From the NCBI GenBank assembly GCA_964436165.1, contig CAYTBY010000007.1, positions 1 through 41,628 on the forward strand: a stretch of DNA of 41,628 bases. The letters are read 5' to 3'. The notes below the pieces were generated by a model. That model was given only the letters and a program-made list of their open reading frames with translations, was not told the DNA's origin and searched no databases. Position numbers and translations under genes: made by a program. This stretch comes from 2-01-FULL-39-28 sp964436165 (GTDB lineage: Bacteria > Patescibacteriota > Minisyncoccia > 2-02-FULL-40-12 > GWA2-44-9). The first letter of the stretch is position 1, and every line of letters begins with the position of its first letter. Shown here piece by piece: positions 8,545 to 16,030 of the stretch.

Positions 8545-9219
8545 GTGGCTGTTATCAGATGCGTAATGTTTGATTTTGGCAACGTGGTCGGACTTTTTAG
8601 GACCAATGAATGGTACACATTTTTACGTAATCATCGAGGTAATTGTTTTGAACCGCATGAAACCTTTGGTTCTCTGCTGGGCGTCATTCAGCAATATGAT
8701 CTTGGCCGATTAAGCGCCTTGGAGTTTTATCAGACATTTCAAGACGCTTATCAACTGCGAGGTGTAACTAAGGGCGAGTTTTTTAATGCTCTGGGCTCGG
8801 TATTACGGATTGACTGGGAGATGGTTGAAATACGTGACTGGTTGAAACGAAGGGGAGTGGTAACGGTGTTGGTTACTAATATGAGCCCTTTTCATGCCTG
8901 GTACATCCGCCGCAACTATCCGTCTTTGATGGCCAAGTTTGATCATGCAATGGTATCTTGCGAAGAGGGTGTGGCTAAACCGGATTTTGAGGCCTGGATA
9001 AGACCTCTTGAATGGGCGGGATTAGGAGCCGAAGAAGTTATTTTCCTTGATGATGATTATCCCAACGTCAAAGAGGCTTGCCGATTAGGAATCAAGGGCT
9101 GGCATTATAACGTGACCGATCAGCATTACTGCCAGAACGGAAAATTAGACCAAGAGAGAGCGAGGTTTAAAGATTTTCTTAATTGTCTCGACTCGATAGG
9201 CTTATTAGCCAGAAATTAA
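8545..9219 (+). CDS. HAD superfamily hydrolase (subfamily IA, YihX-like)
   Basis: A 224-aa haloacid-dehalogenase-fold phosphatase. Motif I is MFDFGNVVG with nucleophile Asp10; the second Asp of DxD is replaced by Gly, as in YihX and the N-terminal domain of epoxide hydrolase. Motif II is VTNMSP, motif III has Lys in AKPDFEAW, and motif IV is FLDDDYPNV. An alpha-helical cap lies between motifs I and II. The substrate is probably a small phosphometabolite, but the sequence does not say which. The start is GTG at 8545 with TGGAG a few bases upstream. It stands alone between terminators. Confidence 0.85.
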   Translation: MAVIRCVMFDFGNVVGLFRTNEWYTFLRNHRGNCFEPHETFGSLLGVIQQYDLGRLSALEFYQTFQDAYQLRGVTKGEFFNALGSVLRIDWEMVEIRDWLKRRGVVTVLVTNMSPFHAWYIRRNYPSLMAKFDHAMVSCEEGVAKPDFEAWIRPLEWAGLGAEEVIFLDDDYPNVKEACRLGIKGWHYNVTDQHYCQNGKLDQERARFKDFLNCLDSIGLLARN

Positions 9220-9221
9220 AA

Positions 9222-9250
9222 AGCGACCGATAATTTGGTCGCTATTTTTT
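9222..9250. terminator. bidirectional terminator between convergent genes
   Basis: Seven-bp stem AGCGACC/GGTCGCT followed by ATTTTTTTT on the plus strand and an A/T-rich flank on the minus strand. It overlaps the end of the convergent Fe-S carrier gene. Confidence 0.8.
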
Positions 9251-9598
9251 TTCTGGAACGGGGTCTTTAAGTTGAAATGAAACACCACAACCGCAGGAGG
9301 TTTTGGCGTTGGGGTTATTGAAAACAAATCCGCCGTCAAGAAGACTACCATTATGATCAATTTGGGTTTCGTCGATAAACCTTAGGTGAAGGGGATCTAC
9401 GAAGATCCGGATCCCATTTGATTCAAAAATTTTATCGCCAAAACTTGGTCTGGTGGCAATAGCAAGAGGAAGATATTCACATCCAGAACAGCCGCCACCC
9501 TTAATACCGAAACGTATACCTGCCTCGGGATTGTTGGGCTGGTTTTTGTCGAGTATGGCCTTGAGCTTTTTAGCGGCATTAACCGTCACAGAGATCAT
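9242..9598 (-). CDS. A-type iron-sulfur carrier protein (IscA/HesB family), second of pair
   Basis: A 118-aa HesB/IscA/ErpA-family protein that carries Fe-S clusters to apo-proteins. The three conserved cysteines are present: GGGCSGCEY and SCGCG near the C-terminus. An extra cysteine sits in CSGC, where most members have CSGF or CSGM. The ATG at 9598 is four bases after the stop of the upstream paralogue, which implies one mRNA with translational coupling; in-frame codons further upstream would overlap that gene. Confidence 0.85.
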   Translation of the reverse strand: MISVTVNAAKKLKAILDKNQPNNPEAGIRFGIKGGGCSGCEYLPLAIATRPSFGDKIFESNGIRIFVDPLHLRFIDETQIDHNGSLLDGGFVFNNPNAKTSCGCGVSFQLKDPVPEKK

Positions 9599-9602
9599 GA
9601 GA

Positions 9603-9926
9603 TTACTCTGTACTGAACGACTGGCCACAGCCGCAAGTCGAAGTGGCATTAGGATTTTTTATGGTGAATCCGCCACCTGTGTCATTCTCAATAAAATCAA
9701 CTACGGCGTTGTTTAAATAAGTGATACTAATCGGATCAACAATTACTTTCACGCCGTTTGATTCAAAAACCTGATCTCCGGGTCCATCTCCTTCATTAAG
9801 CATAAGTCCGTACTGAAACCCGGAACAACCGCCACCTTGGACAAAAACGCGAAGGCCGTTGTCTTTTTCTTCTTGAGCAAGCAATTCCTTAACCTTGACA
9901 GCCGCAATTTCGGTAACGGTAATCAT
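9603..9926 (-). CDS. A-type iron-sulfur carrier protein (ErpA/IscA family), first of pair
   Basis: A 107-aa Fe-S carrier: MITVTEIAAVKVKELL, GGGCSGFQYGL, GGGFTIKNPNA and CGCGQSF hold the three cluster-binding cysteines. AAGGAG nine bases upstream fixes the start at 9926; a longer frame reading back into the tRNA-Ala region is not credible. First gene of a two-gene minus-strand operon with a divergent paralogue. The ErpA-like CSGFQYG form here against CSGCEY in the partner suggests division of labour, perhaps between [4Fe-4S] delivery and storage; that is inference. Confidence 0.9.
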   Translation of the reverse strand: MITVTEIAAVKVKELLAQEEKDNGLRVFVQGGGCSGFQYGLMLNEGDGPGDQVFESNGVKVIVDPISITYLNNAVVDFIENDTGGGFTIKNPNATSTCGCGQSFSTE

Positions 9927-9956
9927 TGGTGCATCTCCTTTTCTTAATTTGCGTGG

Positions 9957-9992
9957 GCGCGTTCGCATTGCCGAAGCCATGCGGAGGCGCGC
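9957..9992. repeat. GC-rich imperfect palindrome
   Basis: Arms GCGCGTTCGCAT and ATGCGGAGGCGCGC around TGCCGAAGCC, in the 5' flank of the Fe-S carrier operon. On the plus strand a short T run follows. Confidence 0.6.
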
Positions 9993-10036
9993 TTTTTGCA
10001 TGCAAATGTCAAGAATCTGTGGTAAAATATAGCATA

Positions 10037-10070
10037 CCCAATATAATTTACCAGAGTAGATTATATTGGG
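10037..10070. repeat. perfect 11-bp inverted repeat upstream of tRNA-Ala
   Basis: CCCAATATAAT / ATTATATTGGG with a 12-nt centre. It lies between the divergent Fe-S operon and tRNA-Ala and could be a regulator site or a repeat; no further evidence either way. Confidence 0.6.
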
Positions 10071-10110
10071 AATTTTCAATTTAAAATTTTTAATTTTCAA
10101 ATGAATATAA

Positions 10111-10183
10111 GGGCCCATAGCTCAGCTGGTAGAGCGCCGCTTTTGCAAAGCGGAGGCCAGCGGTTCGAATCCGCTTGGGTCCA
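10111..10183 (+). tRNA. tRNA-Ala (UGC)
   Basis: Acceptor GGGCCCA/TGGGTCC with one G-U pair, D arm GCTCAGCTGGTAGAGC, anticodon loop centred on TGC in the CCGCT/AGCGG stem region, T arm AGCGG-TTCGAAT-CCGCT, discriminator A183. CCA is not encoded (CTG follows), unlike the tRNA-Ile here, so CCA must be added enzymatically. Confidence 0.97.
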
Positions 10184-10415
10184 CTGCTTCGCCAAGGCTT
10201 CGCAGTGCGAGCACTTCATAGCCGAAGGCGACGCAGTGCGAAGCACCGATTGATGATTTGAAAACTTTTGGGCAAGTAGTATTGGTTTTATATAGATTAA
10301 ATTGAGTTTTCAGTGGTCAGAAAAATATCCTAAAAAACTTCCACAATTCAGACCGTAAAGGAATTTGGAAAACTTTTTATCAAAAATTAGCAGAAATGCT
10401 GTTTTTTTGTTGCTA
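10184..10415. other. intergenic region with short GC-rich repeats
   Basis: Bases 10187-10248 hold related, partly inverted units built from GCTTCGC, GCAGTGCGA and GCCGAAGGCGA, directly after tRNA-Ala. The rest is AT-rich with no supported gene up to the next promoter. Confidence 0.6.
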
Positions 10416-10444
10416 TTTACAAAGTATATTACTTATGATATAAT
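10416..10444 (+). promoter_or_regulatory. strong sigma70-type promoter
   Basis: TTTACA, 17-bp spacer, TATAAT, with an upstream TG (extended -10 type). It lies 45 bp before the start codon of the orphan gene. Confidence 0.8.
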
Positions 10445-10451
10445 AGAGGTA

Positions 10452-10484
10452 TTCAAGGAGGAATCAGCCATCCTTTGAAGGAGG
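10452..10484 (+). promoter_or_regulatory. mRNA leader with duplicated Shine-Dalgarno and hairpin
   Basis: Two AAGGAGG sites (about 10455-10461 and 10478-10484). TTCAAGGA pairs with TCCTTTGAA (one bulge), so the first site is inside a stem while the second lies free before the ATG. Possible translational control; inference only. Confidence 0.45.
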
Positions 10485-10488
10485 AGAG

Positions 10489-11049
10489 ATGAATCAGAAC
10501 TGTTCACCAGCAGAGCTCATTCAAAAGCTTAGTGAAGGAGGGTGGTTCGTCAAGAGCGGTGACTACGCCGGCTCTTTGACCAAACGTCTTCCCATCACCA
10601 GAGTGGGGATCTACGGTAATGTTGTATCGCTTGAAACCCCAGATCGCTTATTCGAGGTTCCAGTTGATGAGACCTCGGTTTCGCTTTCTGGAGGGGTCAT
10701 CCAGCTCATCACCGGAAAAGATCCTGGTCCTCGAGCAATTGCGCTTCGTCTGACCAATCCGAAGATAGAACATGCCTTCGGAAAAGAACGTCGCAGGGAA
10801 TCGAATCGACTTCGGAACGAAGATCAGCGGCGCAAGACGGAAAGAAAGCAGGCGCTTGTCGATGAGTTGAAGTCCAAGCTCGTCGGGAAGACGATTGTCG
10901 GACTCTGTGTCACCGGAGAGATCGGTTCAGAGGGGCTTCGCCTTGAGCTCAGGAATGACGGCGACGGAGTGGATATCGAACTCGGACATGACTACGAGGA
11001 TTCGTGGATTGAAGTGGACGGCATTTCTCTTCGCGATGTTCTTCCGTAG
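10489..11049 (+). CDS. hypothetical protein, orphan with strong promoter
   Basis: A 186-aa soluble protein, not recognised. Residues 1-30 (SPAELIQKLSEGGWFVKSGDYAG) vaguely recall the start of HicA-type double-stranded RNA-binding domains, but the rest does not fit. Residues about 110-125 are very basic (ERRRESNRLRNEDQRRKTERK) and may bind nucleic acid. The C-terminal 50 residues look beta-rich and acidic, ending in WIEVDGISLRDVLP. The gene has its own near-consensus promoter, a structured leader and a terminator. Codon use is richer in G and C than in neighbours, like the retroelement target gene, which hints at high expression or transfer. Confidence 0.75.
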   Translation: MNQNCSPAELIQKLSEGGWFVKSGDYAGSLTKRLPITRVGIYGNVVSLETPDRLFEVPVDETSVSLSGGVIQLITGKDPGPRAIALRLTNPKIEHAFGKERRRESNRLRNEDQRRKTERKQALVDELKSKLVGKTIVGLCVTGEIGSEGLRLELRNDGDGVDIELGHDYEDSWIEVDGISLRDVLP

Positions 11050-11064
11050 CCGGGAAAAGGTTTG

Positions 11065-11095
11065 CCAGTTGTCCTTAACAACTGGTTTTGTTTTT
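11065..11095 (+). terminator. terminator after orphan gene
   Basis: CCAGTTGT/ACAACTGG stem followed by TTTTGTTTTT. Confidence 0.85.
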
Positions 11096-11174
11096 AGTAA
11101 ACGCTATTAAAATTTAGTATTAATCCAGGATTTTGTATAAAATACCCATAAATCTCTTTAACCAAAGTTTTCAC

Positions 11175-11250
11175 TTCGACCCCTTCAACAAGTTCAGGGC
11201 AAGCAAGCTCAGTATAAACCATTGAGCCTCACTCGAGTTGAACTTGAAAG
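11175..11250. repeat. intergenic repeat of the TTCGAC-CCTTCAAC-GTTCAGG type
   Basis: Contains TTCGACCCCTTCAAC and GTTCAGGGCAAGC. A related unit in inverted orientation lies at 37840-37877 (CCTGAAC, GTTGAAGG, GTCGAA), so this is a dispersed element. Confidence 0.55.
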
Positions 11251-11299
11251 TCATTAGTGTTAGCCTATTTCTAGAAAATTAAAAGTTAAGGAGGGGGAC

Positions 11300-11755
11300 G
11301 TGGCAGAGGAAAATGAATTACCAAGGGCCTTACCGGGAGCAGTTTTCGTACCTGAAGAAACATTGAGGATGATAGCGGAAAAAATAGCTAAACTTTCCGA
11401 CCAGGAAAGGAAAAGCCAAAAAGTTATCTTAGTCAGATCGGGCCGTTATCGGGCTAGTACCGATCAAGTCGTTTTATACGAACATTTCAGCAGAATGGCC
11501 CCGCCCAAAGCCGAATTGATTCAAGTGGCGGTGAGCAGGGTTAAAGATGTGCCTCTTGAGCAGCGAGTTTTAATGGGCGCTTCTGAAGAGAATGATCTTT
11601 TTCTGGAGTTCCTGAATAAGTACTGGGATAAAGATCTTGTCCTCGATTCTTGGATGACATTGATGACTTGTTACAATCTGCGGGGTGGACTTATAGATCG
11701 TTTTGTGGAAACGTTTAGATTCCACTCTACTTTACTGTCTTCAGATCAAGAGTAG
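11300..11755 (+). CDS. hypothetical protein
   Basis: A 151-aa soluble protein that I do not recognise. It starts at GTG 11300, with AAGGAGGGGG directly upstream. The N-terminal part (VFVPEETLRMIAEKIAKLSDQERKSQKVILVRSG is split over residues 16-48) suggests helix-strand alternation. The rest is mixed, with ENDLFLEFLNKYWDKD and a Met/Thr-rich segment WMTLMTCYNL. No signal peptide, membrane segment or catalytic motif is visible. It is a single-gene unit between an intergenic repeat and a terminator. Confidence 0.7.
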   Translation: MAEENELPRALPGAVFVPEETLRMIAEKIAKLSDQERKSQKVILVRSGRYRASTDQVVLYEHFSRMAPPKAELIQVAVSRVKDVPLEQRVLMGASEENDLFLEFLNKYWDKDLVLDSWMTLMTCYNLRGGLIDRFVETFRFHSTLLSSDQE

Positions 11756-11780
11756 CCGGATTTACCGGCTTTTTAATTTT
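11754..11780 (+). terminator. terminator
   Basis: AGCCGG/CCGGCT stem with a 5-nt loop ATTTA, then TTTTAATTTT. Confidence 0.8.
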
Positions 11781-11801
11781 CCAAAACCATGTGTGTAATT
11801 A

Positions 11802-11824
11802 AAAACTGCTTAGTAAGCAGTTTT
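11802..11824 (-). terminator. terminator for minus-strand gene
   Basis: AAAACTGCT/AGCAGTTTT stem with a 5-nt loop, just beyond the stop of the convergent gene. Its A tract gives Us on the minus strand. Confidence 0.65.
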
Positions 11825-11832
11825 AGGATATG

Positions 11833-12168
11833 TTATTTGGACGTCTTCTCCTCGGTGTCTTTTATAAATTCATCGATAATATCAACGTCGCCGTTTTTCT
11901 TTATCTGTGCATCTTCGTATGGCGCGCCCAGTCTTCGGTAAAGTTCAAAAACTACATTTATAAAAACCCCGGTCAGTATGGCTAATATCCAATAGCGCAT
12001 CTTGCCGAATTTTGTCCTTACCACCTTAAGCGCAATTCTTGTAGAAACGTAATTAATAAATCCGGCAAAATCAGTTAAACTGTTTTCAGACTCTTTAACT
12101 ATTGTCTCCGCAAGTTTATCTATATGAGGATCAAGGACTTTTCTGTGTCCCGGCTTTATATATGGCAT
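11833..12168 (-). CDS. DUF6899-like small membrane protein
   Basis: A 111-aa protein beginning MPYIKPGHRKVLDPHIDKLAE, which matches my memory of a small family (DUF6899) that is common in CPR genomes and starts MPYI..R..LD. Here the family core is followed by one transmembrane segment at about residues 58-76 (YWILAILTGVFINVVFELY) and a charged tail with DVDIIDEFIKDTEEK. AAAGGAG eight bases upstream supports the start. Function is unknown. It is a lone minus-strand gene with its own terminator. Confidence 0.7.
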   Translation of the reverse strand: MPYIKPGHRKVLDPHIDKLAETIVKESENSLTDFAGFINYVSTRIALKVVRTKFGKMRYWILAILTGVFINVVFELYRRLGAPYEDAQIKKNGDVDIIDEFIKDTEEKTSK

Positions 12169-12192
12169 ACGTCTGACTCCTTTTTCAGTGAT

Positions 12193-12359
12193 CTAGAGCT
12201 TGTCTAGAAACCCTTTTTCTTGTCGAAATTTCAGAACTTCGAGCGAAAGGCGAAGAAATTTTCGAGGCATAGTTGATACTATGTCGAGAGAATTTCTGAA
12301 GCCTTGTAGCCGAAGTTCTGAAATTACAGACGAAAAGAGGGTTTTTAGACATGCTCTAG
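12193..12359. repeat. long near-palindrome A (167 bp, MITE-like)
   Basis: The left half (from CTAGAGCTTGTCTAGAAACC) aligns with the reverse complement of the right half (CTAGAGCATGTCTAAAAACC) over about 80 nt at roughly 80% identity. The centre is CATAG-TTGATA-CTATG. It encodes no credible protein. It could be a miniature inverted-repeat element or a large structured RNA. Confidence 0.85.
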
Positions 12360-12403
12360 TTCGGATTTTTACTGATTTAAGAATTGTTGTCAATCGTTAA
12401 CTC

Positions 12404-12563
12404 ATACCATCCCCAACCAACCCCTTTCTCACAATATTTCCTAAAATTAGAATTATCTATCATTAAACTTCTTCAAGTTATCTATTGATAGCTTTCAGAA
12501 GTTTAATTTCAGCTAATTCTAATTTAAGTAAATCTATGAGAAAAGGTTGGTTGGGGATGGTAT
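12404..12563. repeat. long near-palindrome B (160 bp, MITE-like)
   Basis: Termini ATACCATCCCCAACCAAC and its inverse. Inner arms match through AAATTAGAATTA and ATTAAACTTCT. Its terminal sequence recurs at 34892-34945, so it is a repeated element. With element A it fills most of the 445-bp gene-free stretch 12169-12613. Confidence 0.88.
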
Positions 12564-12613
12564 TAATATGCCCAGTTGATAGCTTGATTTTTTAATGTTA
12601 AATTTAGCTTGCG

Positions 12614-13651
12614 ATGCAAATAAATCCGGTTTATATAATGATAGCGGTTGTCTCTTTTGCTGTTTTGGCTATGCTTGGGATTAATCTGTATCTGATGTTG
12701 AAATCCCGACGGAATATGACAGGCGATCAGAGCCATTTTATGGTTCTTCATCAGCGGATGGATTCATTTATGGATCTGATGAACAAACAGCTTGAGCAAA
12801 GCCGGCAGTCGTCAGAAAAAGCGGTTCTGGCTGTTCATCAGCAAGTTCAAGGTTTTACCCAGGGCATCACCCAGCTCCATGAGGGTCTTAGAAATATGCA
12901 TGACTCAGTAAAGAATGTTTCTTCTTTTCAGGATCTGTTCCGTAATCCAAAACTCCGTGGCCAATGGGGTGAAATGTCGCTTGAAGCCTCTCTGGCCCAG
13001 TATTTTCCCCGCGATCGCTATTCAATTCAGTATTATTTTTCTTCCGGCGAGGCGGTGGATGCTATTTTAAAACTGCCTAATGATGTTTTACTGCCGATTG
13101 ACTCAAAATTCAACTGGGATAATTTCCAGAAAATGGTTAATTCCGATAACGATATTCATCGGGACGGCTTTCGCAAGCTGTTCTTGTCGGATGTTAAGAA
13201 AAAAGTAGACGAGATTGCCTCTAAATACATTCTGCCTTCAGAAGGGACGACTGATTTCGCCCTGATGTTTGTACCGGCGGAAACTGTCTATTACGAGATG
13301 ATAAATAACATCAAAGATGTGGATATACCCGAATATGCTCGTAAGAAAAAAGTGATGATGGTTTCACCCAATACCTTTGCCTTGTCCGTTTCGGCCATCC
13401 ATCATTGGTACCGCGACGTCCATCTTAACCAAAAAACTCAGGATGTGATGAAAAAACTTGAAAGAGTTGTCGCCGATAGTACCAAATTATCCGATGATTT
13501 CAGAAAGTTAGGCTCTCACATCTCAAATGCCAAATCGGCCTATGAAGATACAGAAAAACGGCTTGGCTTGATGGTTGATCGGGTGAAGAAGGTGGTGGAG
13601 ATAGGGGATGGTAGTGATGAGCCGGAAAAATTAAATACCCCTAGGGTATAG
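12614..13651 (+). CDS. rmuC: DNA recombination protein RmuC
   Basis: A 345-aa RmuC-family protein, associated with limiting DNA rearrangement at inverted repeats. A single N-terminal membrane anchor (about residues 7-29) is followed by a coiled coil (about 45-105). The nuclease-like RmuC domain follows, with LRGQWGEMSLE, LLPIDSKFNWDNF, ALMFVPAETVYYE and MMVSPNTFAL. All family landmarks are intact. No clear Shine-Dalgarno precedes the ATG. Its place next to two long palindromes is curious, since the family is linked to inverted-repeat stability, but this may be chance. Confidence 0.93.
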   Translation: MQINPVYIMIAVVSFAVLAMLGINLYLMLKSRRNMTGDQSHFMVLHQRMDSFMDLMNKQLEQSRQSSEKAVLAVHQQVQGFTQGITQLHEGLRNMHDSVKNVSSFQDLFRNPKLRGQWGEMSLEASLAQYFPRDRYSIQYYFSSGEAVDAILKLPNDVLLPIDSKFNWDNFQKMVNSDNDIHRDGFRKLFLSDVKKKVDEIASKYILPSEGTTDFALMFVPAETVYYEMINNIKDVDIPEYARKKKVMMVSPNTFALSVSAIHHWYRDVHLNQKTQDVMKKLERVVADSTKLSDDFRKLGSHISNAKSAYEDTEKRLGLMVDRVKKVVEIGDGSDEPEKLNTPRV

Positions 13652-13723
13652 TTGAATTTGTATATAAAATAGGTTATTCTAAAATCTGTTTTGTTTTTAT
13701 ATTGTGTTTTAACCAATAACTAG

Positions 13724-13794
13724 TCCCGTTAGAAGTCTCGCTCGCGACAAGGTCGCGAGTCTGTAAGACCTCGGCGAGGCTACTTCTAACGGGA
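13724..13794. repeat. dispersed inverted repeat, copy 2, overlapping hppA start
   Basis: Arms TCCCGTTAGAAGT / ACTTCTAACGGGA as at 2721-2760, with a different GC-rich centre that contains its own hairpin CTCGCGAC/GTCGCGAG. The last base is the A of the hppA ATG. Confidence 0.85.
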
Positions 13795-15800
13795 TGAATA
13801 CTCTCTGGCTGGCAGTTGGGGCTTCTGGTGCTTCGTTGGGTTATGGTGCTTTTTTGATTTGGCAGATATTAAAAAAGCCGACCGGGGACGAGAAAATGAA
13901 GTCCATTCAAAAGGCGATCCAGGAAGGGGCGGAAGCGTATTTAAAAAGGCAGAATAAAACAGTCTTGGCTGTCGGTTTAGTTGTGGCGGCGGCGCTATAT
14001 ATCTGGCTTGGCCAGACAATTGCCGTCGGATTTCTTGTCGGAGCGGTGGCTTCAGCCGCGGCTGGATATATTGGGATGATGGTTTCGGTCAGAACCAACT
14101 CTCGAGTGGCCGAAGAAGCCAAGAACGGCCTAGCTCCGGCATTTAGTCTTGGCTATAGAGGCGGAGCGGTGACGGGATTTTTTGTTGTCGGTCTGGCTCT
14201 TTTATCCGTCACTTTATTCTATTGGTTTACTAATGATGTCAAAGCTTTGATTGGCCTTGGTTTTGGTTCCTCTCTTATTTCTGTTTTTGCCCGGCTTGGC
14301 GGAGGAATTTTTACTAAGGGGGCTGATGTCGGGGCGGATCTGGTAGGAAAAGTCGAGGCCGGCATTCCCGAAGATGATCCGCGAAATCCGGCAGTAATCG
14401 CCGATAATGTCGGTGATAATGTCGGTGATTGCGCCGGCATGGCCGCAGACCTTTTTGAAACCTACGTTGTTTCTGCCATATCGGTTATGCTTTTGGGATA
14501 TTTGCTTATACCAACACAAGTCGGCTATACCGAGCTGCCTTTACTGATTGGGGCGATGGCGATATTTGCCTCTATTGTCGGTTCTTTGTTTGTAAGATTG
14601 ACAGGGACAATTATGGGCGCACTCTATAGGGGCTTGGGAATAACCGCAGGAATTGTGGCCGGATTATTTTATTGGATGGTAAATTATCTTCCTTATATAA
14701 AAGATTTGGAGAAGTTATCCGGCGGATTGGTTGATAGGATGGATGTTTTTTGGGCATTGATGATCGGCGTTGGTGTTGCAGCGCTGATGGTGGTCATTAC
14801 AGATTTTTACACTTCAAAGAAATTCCGACCGGTTCAATCAATTGCCAAGTCTTCAACTACCGGCCATGGCACAAACATTATTACCGGATTGGCAGTCTCA
14901 ATGCAGTCAACCGCTCTGCCGATTGTAGTTATCGGAGCGGGAATTTATTTTGCTTATTTCTTTGTGGGAATATATGGCGTTGCTCTGGCAACAATGAGCA
15001 TGCTTTCTTTGACCGGCATAATAGTGGCGATTGATGCTTTTGGTCCGATTACGGATAATGCCGGTGGAATTGCTGAAATGGCCGGTTTGCCGGAGAGTGT
15101 CAGAGAAGTTACAGATGCCCTTGATGCCGTTGGCAATACAACCAAAGCCGTAACCAAGGGCTATGCCATTGCTTCAGCCGGACTGGCGGCCTTAGTTTTG
15201 TTCAGCGCTTATACTCAGGAATTTGCCGCCTTGGGGGTTAATATGTTTTTTGAACTGGCCGATGTCAGAGTCATAATCGGCTTATTTATTGGTGGAATGA
15301 TGCCTTATCTTTTTGGTTCGCTGGCGATGGAAGCGGTTGGCCGGGCCGGTTCGGCGATTGTTGATGAAGTTCGCCGGCAATTCAAGGAAAAGCCAGGCAT
15401 AATGGCTGGGACTGACAAGCCCGATTATGGAAGCGCAGTTGATATTGTTACTAAGGCGGCTTTAAAAGAGATGATATTGCCAGCCGCTATTCCGATTGCT
15501 TTGCCAATCGCTGTCGGTTTCTTGCTTGGTCCCGAAGCATTGGGCGGACTGCTTGTCGGGGTGATTATAACCGGCTTGTTTGTGGCAATATCAATGACTT
15601 CCGGCGGAGCGGCTTGGGATAATGCCAAGAAATATATTGAAGAAGGAAACTATGGCGGCAAGGGGTCTGATGCCCACAAAGCAGCTGTTACCGGCGATAC
15701 AGTCGGTGATCCGTATAAAGACACGGCCGGACCAGCGATAAATCCCATGATTAAAGTGGCTAATATTGTTGCTTTACTTATTGCTAAATTTTTGGTTTAA
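13794..15800 (+). CDS. hppA: membrane-bound proton-translocating pyrophosphatase
   Basis: A 668-aa polytopic ion pump that couples PPi hydrolysis to ion export. The PPi/Mg2+ signature GADVGADLVGKVE is at about 177-188, with acidic motifs DNVGDNVGDCAGMAADLFE (204-222) and DNAGGIAEM (421-429). The C-terminal DNAKKYIE and GDTVGDPYKDTAGPA motifs follow. Lys451 and Thr454 in GNTTKAVTKG occupy the positions that distinguish K+-independent enzymes (Ala/Gly in K+-dependent ones), so a K+-independent H+ pump is predicted. The ATG abuts a dispersed inverted repeat, so no free Shine-Dalgarno is visible. In a cell with little respiration this may be the main generator of a proton gradient. Confidence 0.95.
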   Translation: MNTLWLAVGASGASLGYGAFLIWQILKKPTGDEKMKSIQKAIQEGAEAYLKRQNKTVLAVGLVVAAALYIWLGQTIAVGFLVGAVASAAAGYIGMMVSVRTNSRVAEEAKNGLAPAFSLGYRGGAVTGFFVVGLALLSVTLFYWFTNDVKALIGLGFGSSLISVFARLGGGIFTKGADVGADLVGKVEAGIPEDDPRNPAVIADNVGDNVGDCAGMAADLFETYVVSAISVMLLGYLLIPTQVGYTELPLLIGAMAIFASIVGSLFVRLTGTIMGALYRGLGITAGIVAGLFYWMVNYLPYIKDLEKLSGGLVDRMDVFWALMIGVGVAALMVVITDFYTSKKFRPVQSIAKSSTTGHGTNIITGLAVSMQSTALPIVVIGAGIYFAYFFVGIYGVALATMSMLSLTGIIVAIDAFGPITDNAGGIAEMAGLPESVREVTDALDAVGNTTKAVTKGYAIASAGLAALVLFSAYTQEFAALGVNMFFELADVRVIIGLFIGGMMPYLFGSLAMEAVGRAGSAIVDEVRRQFKEKPGIMAGTDKPDYGSAVDIVTKAALKEMILPAAIPIALPIAVGFLLGPEALGGLLVGVIITGLFVAISMTSGGAAWDNAKKYIEEGNYGGKGSDAHKAAVTGDTVGDPYKDTAGPAINPMIKVANIVALLIAKFLV

Positions 15801-15879
15801 TACTTATGCGGGTGTGGTCCGAATATCTTGCGAGGCACAGGATTGCAAATCCTGGACTGGCGGATGAGAGCTCCGCCCA

Positions 15880-15990
15880 CCCGCTCCAATTTGTTTCCAA
15901 ATTGGAGCGAGGCTCGACCCCTTGGGGCGGCCCGCTCCAATTTGTTTCCAAATTGGAGCGAGGCTCGACCCCTTGGGGCGGCCCGCTCCA
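15880..15990. repeat. 51-nt tandem repeat, 2.2 units
   Basis: Two 51-nt units (15880-15930 and 15931-15981) plus a partial third. Each unit holds the hairpin GCTCCAATTT/AAATTGGAGC and then GAGGCTCGACCCCTTGGGG. Another short hairpin (CAGGATT/AATCCTG) lies upstream near 15839. Confidence 0.9.
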
Positions 15991-16000
15991 TCCTAAATTT

Positions 16001-16028
16001 AAAACACCGGTCTATGCCTCGGTGTTTT
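16001..16028. terminator. bidirectional terminator between hppA and pth
   Basis: AAAACACCG/CGGTGTTTT stem with a 10-nt loop between convergent genes. A and T tracts suit both directions. Confidence 0.8.
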
Positions 16029-16030
16029 AT

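Noticed and set aside
10489..11049. HicA-type toxin
   Set aside because: Only the first 20 residues recall HicA; length, basic middle and C-terminus do not fit and no HicB partner is present.
12193..12400. Open frames of about 66 codons on both strands (12193-12393 minus, 12200-12400 plus)
   Set aside because: They lie inside long palindrome A and mirror each other; this is a product of the inverted repeat, not coding.
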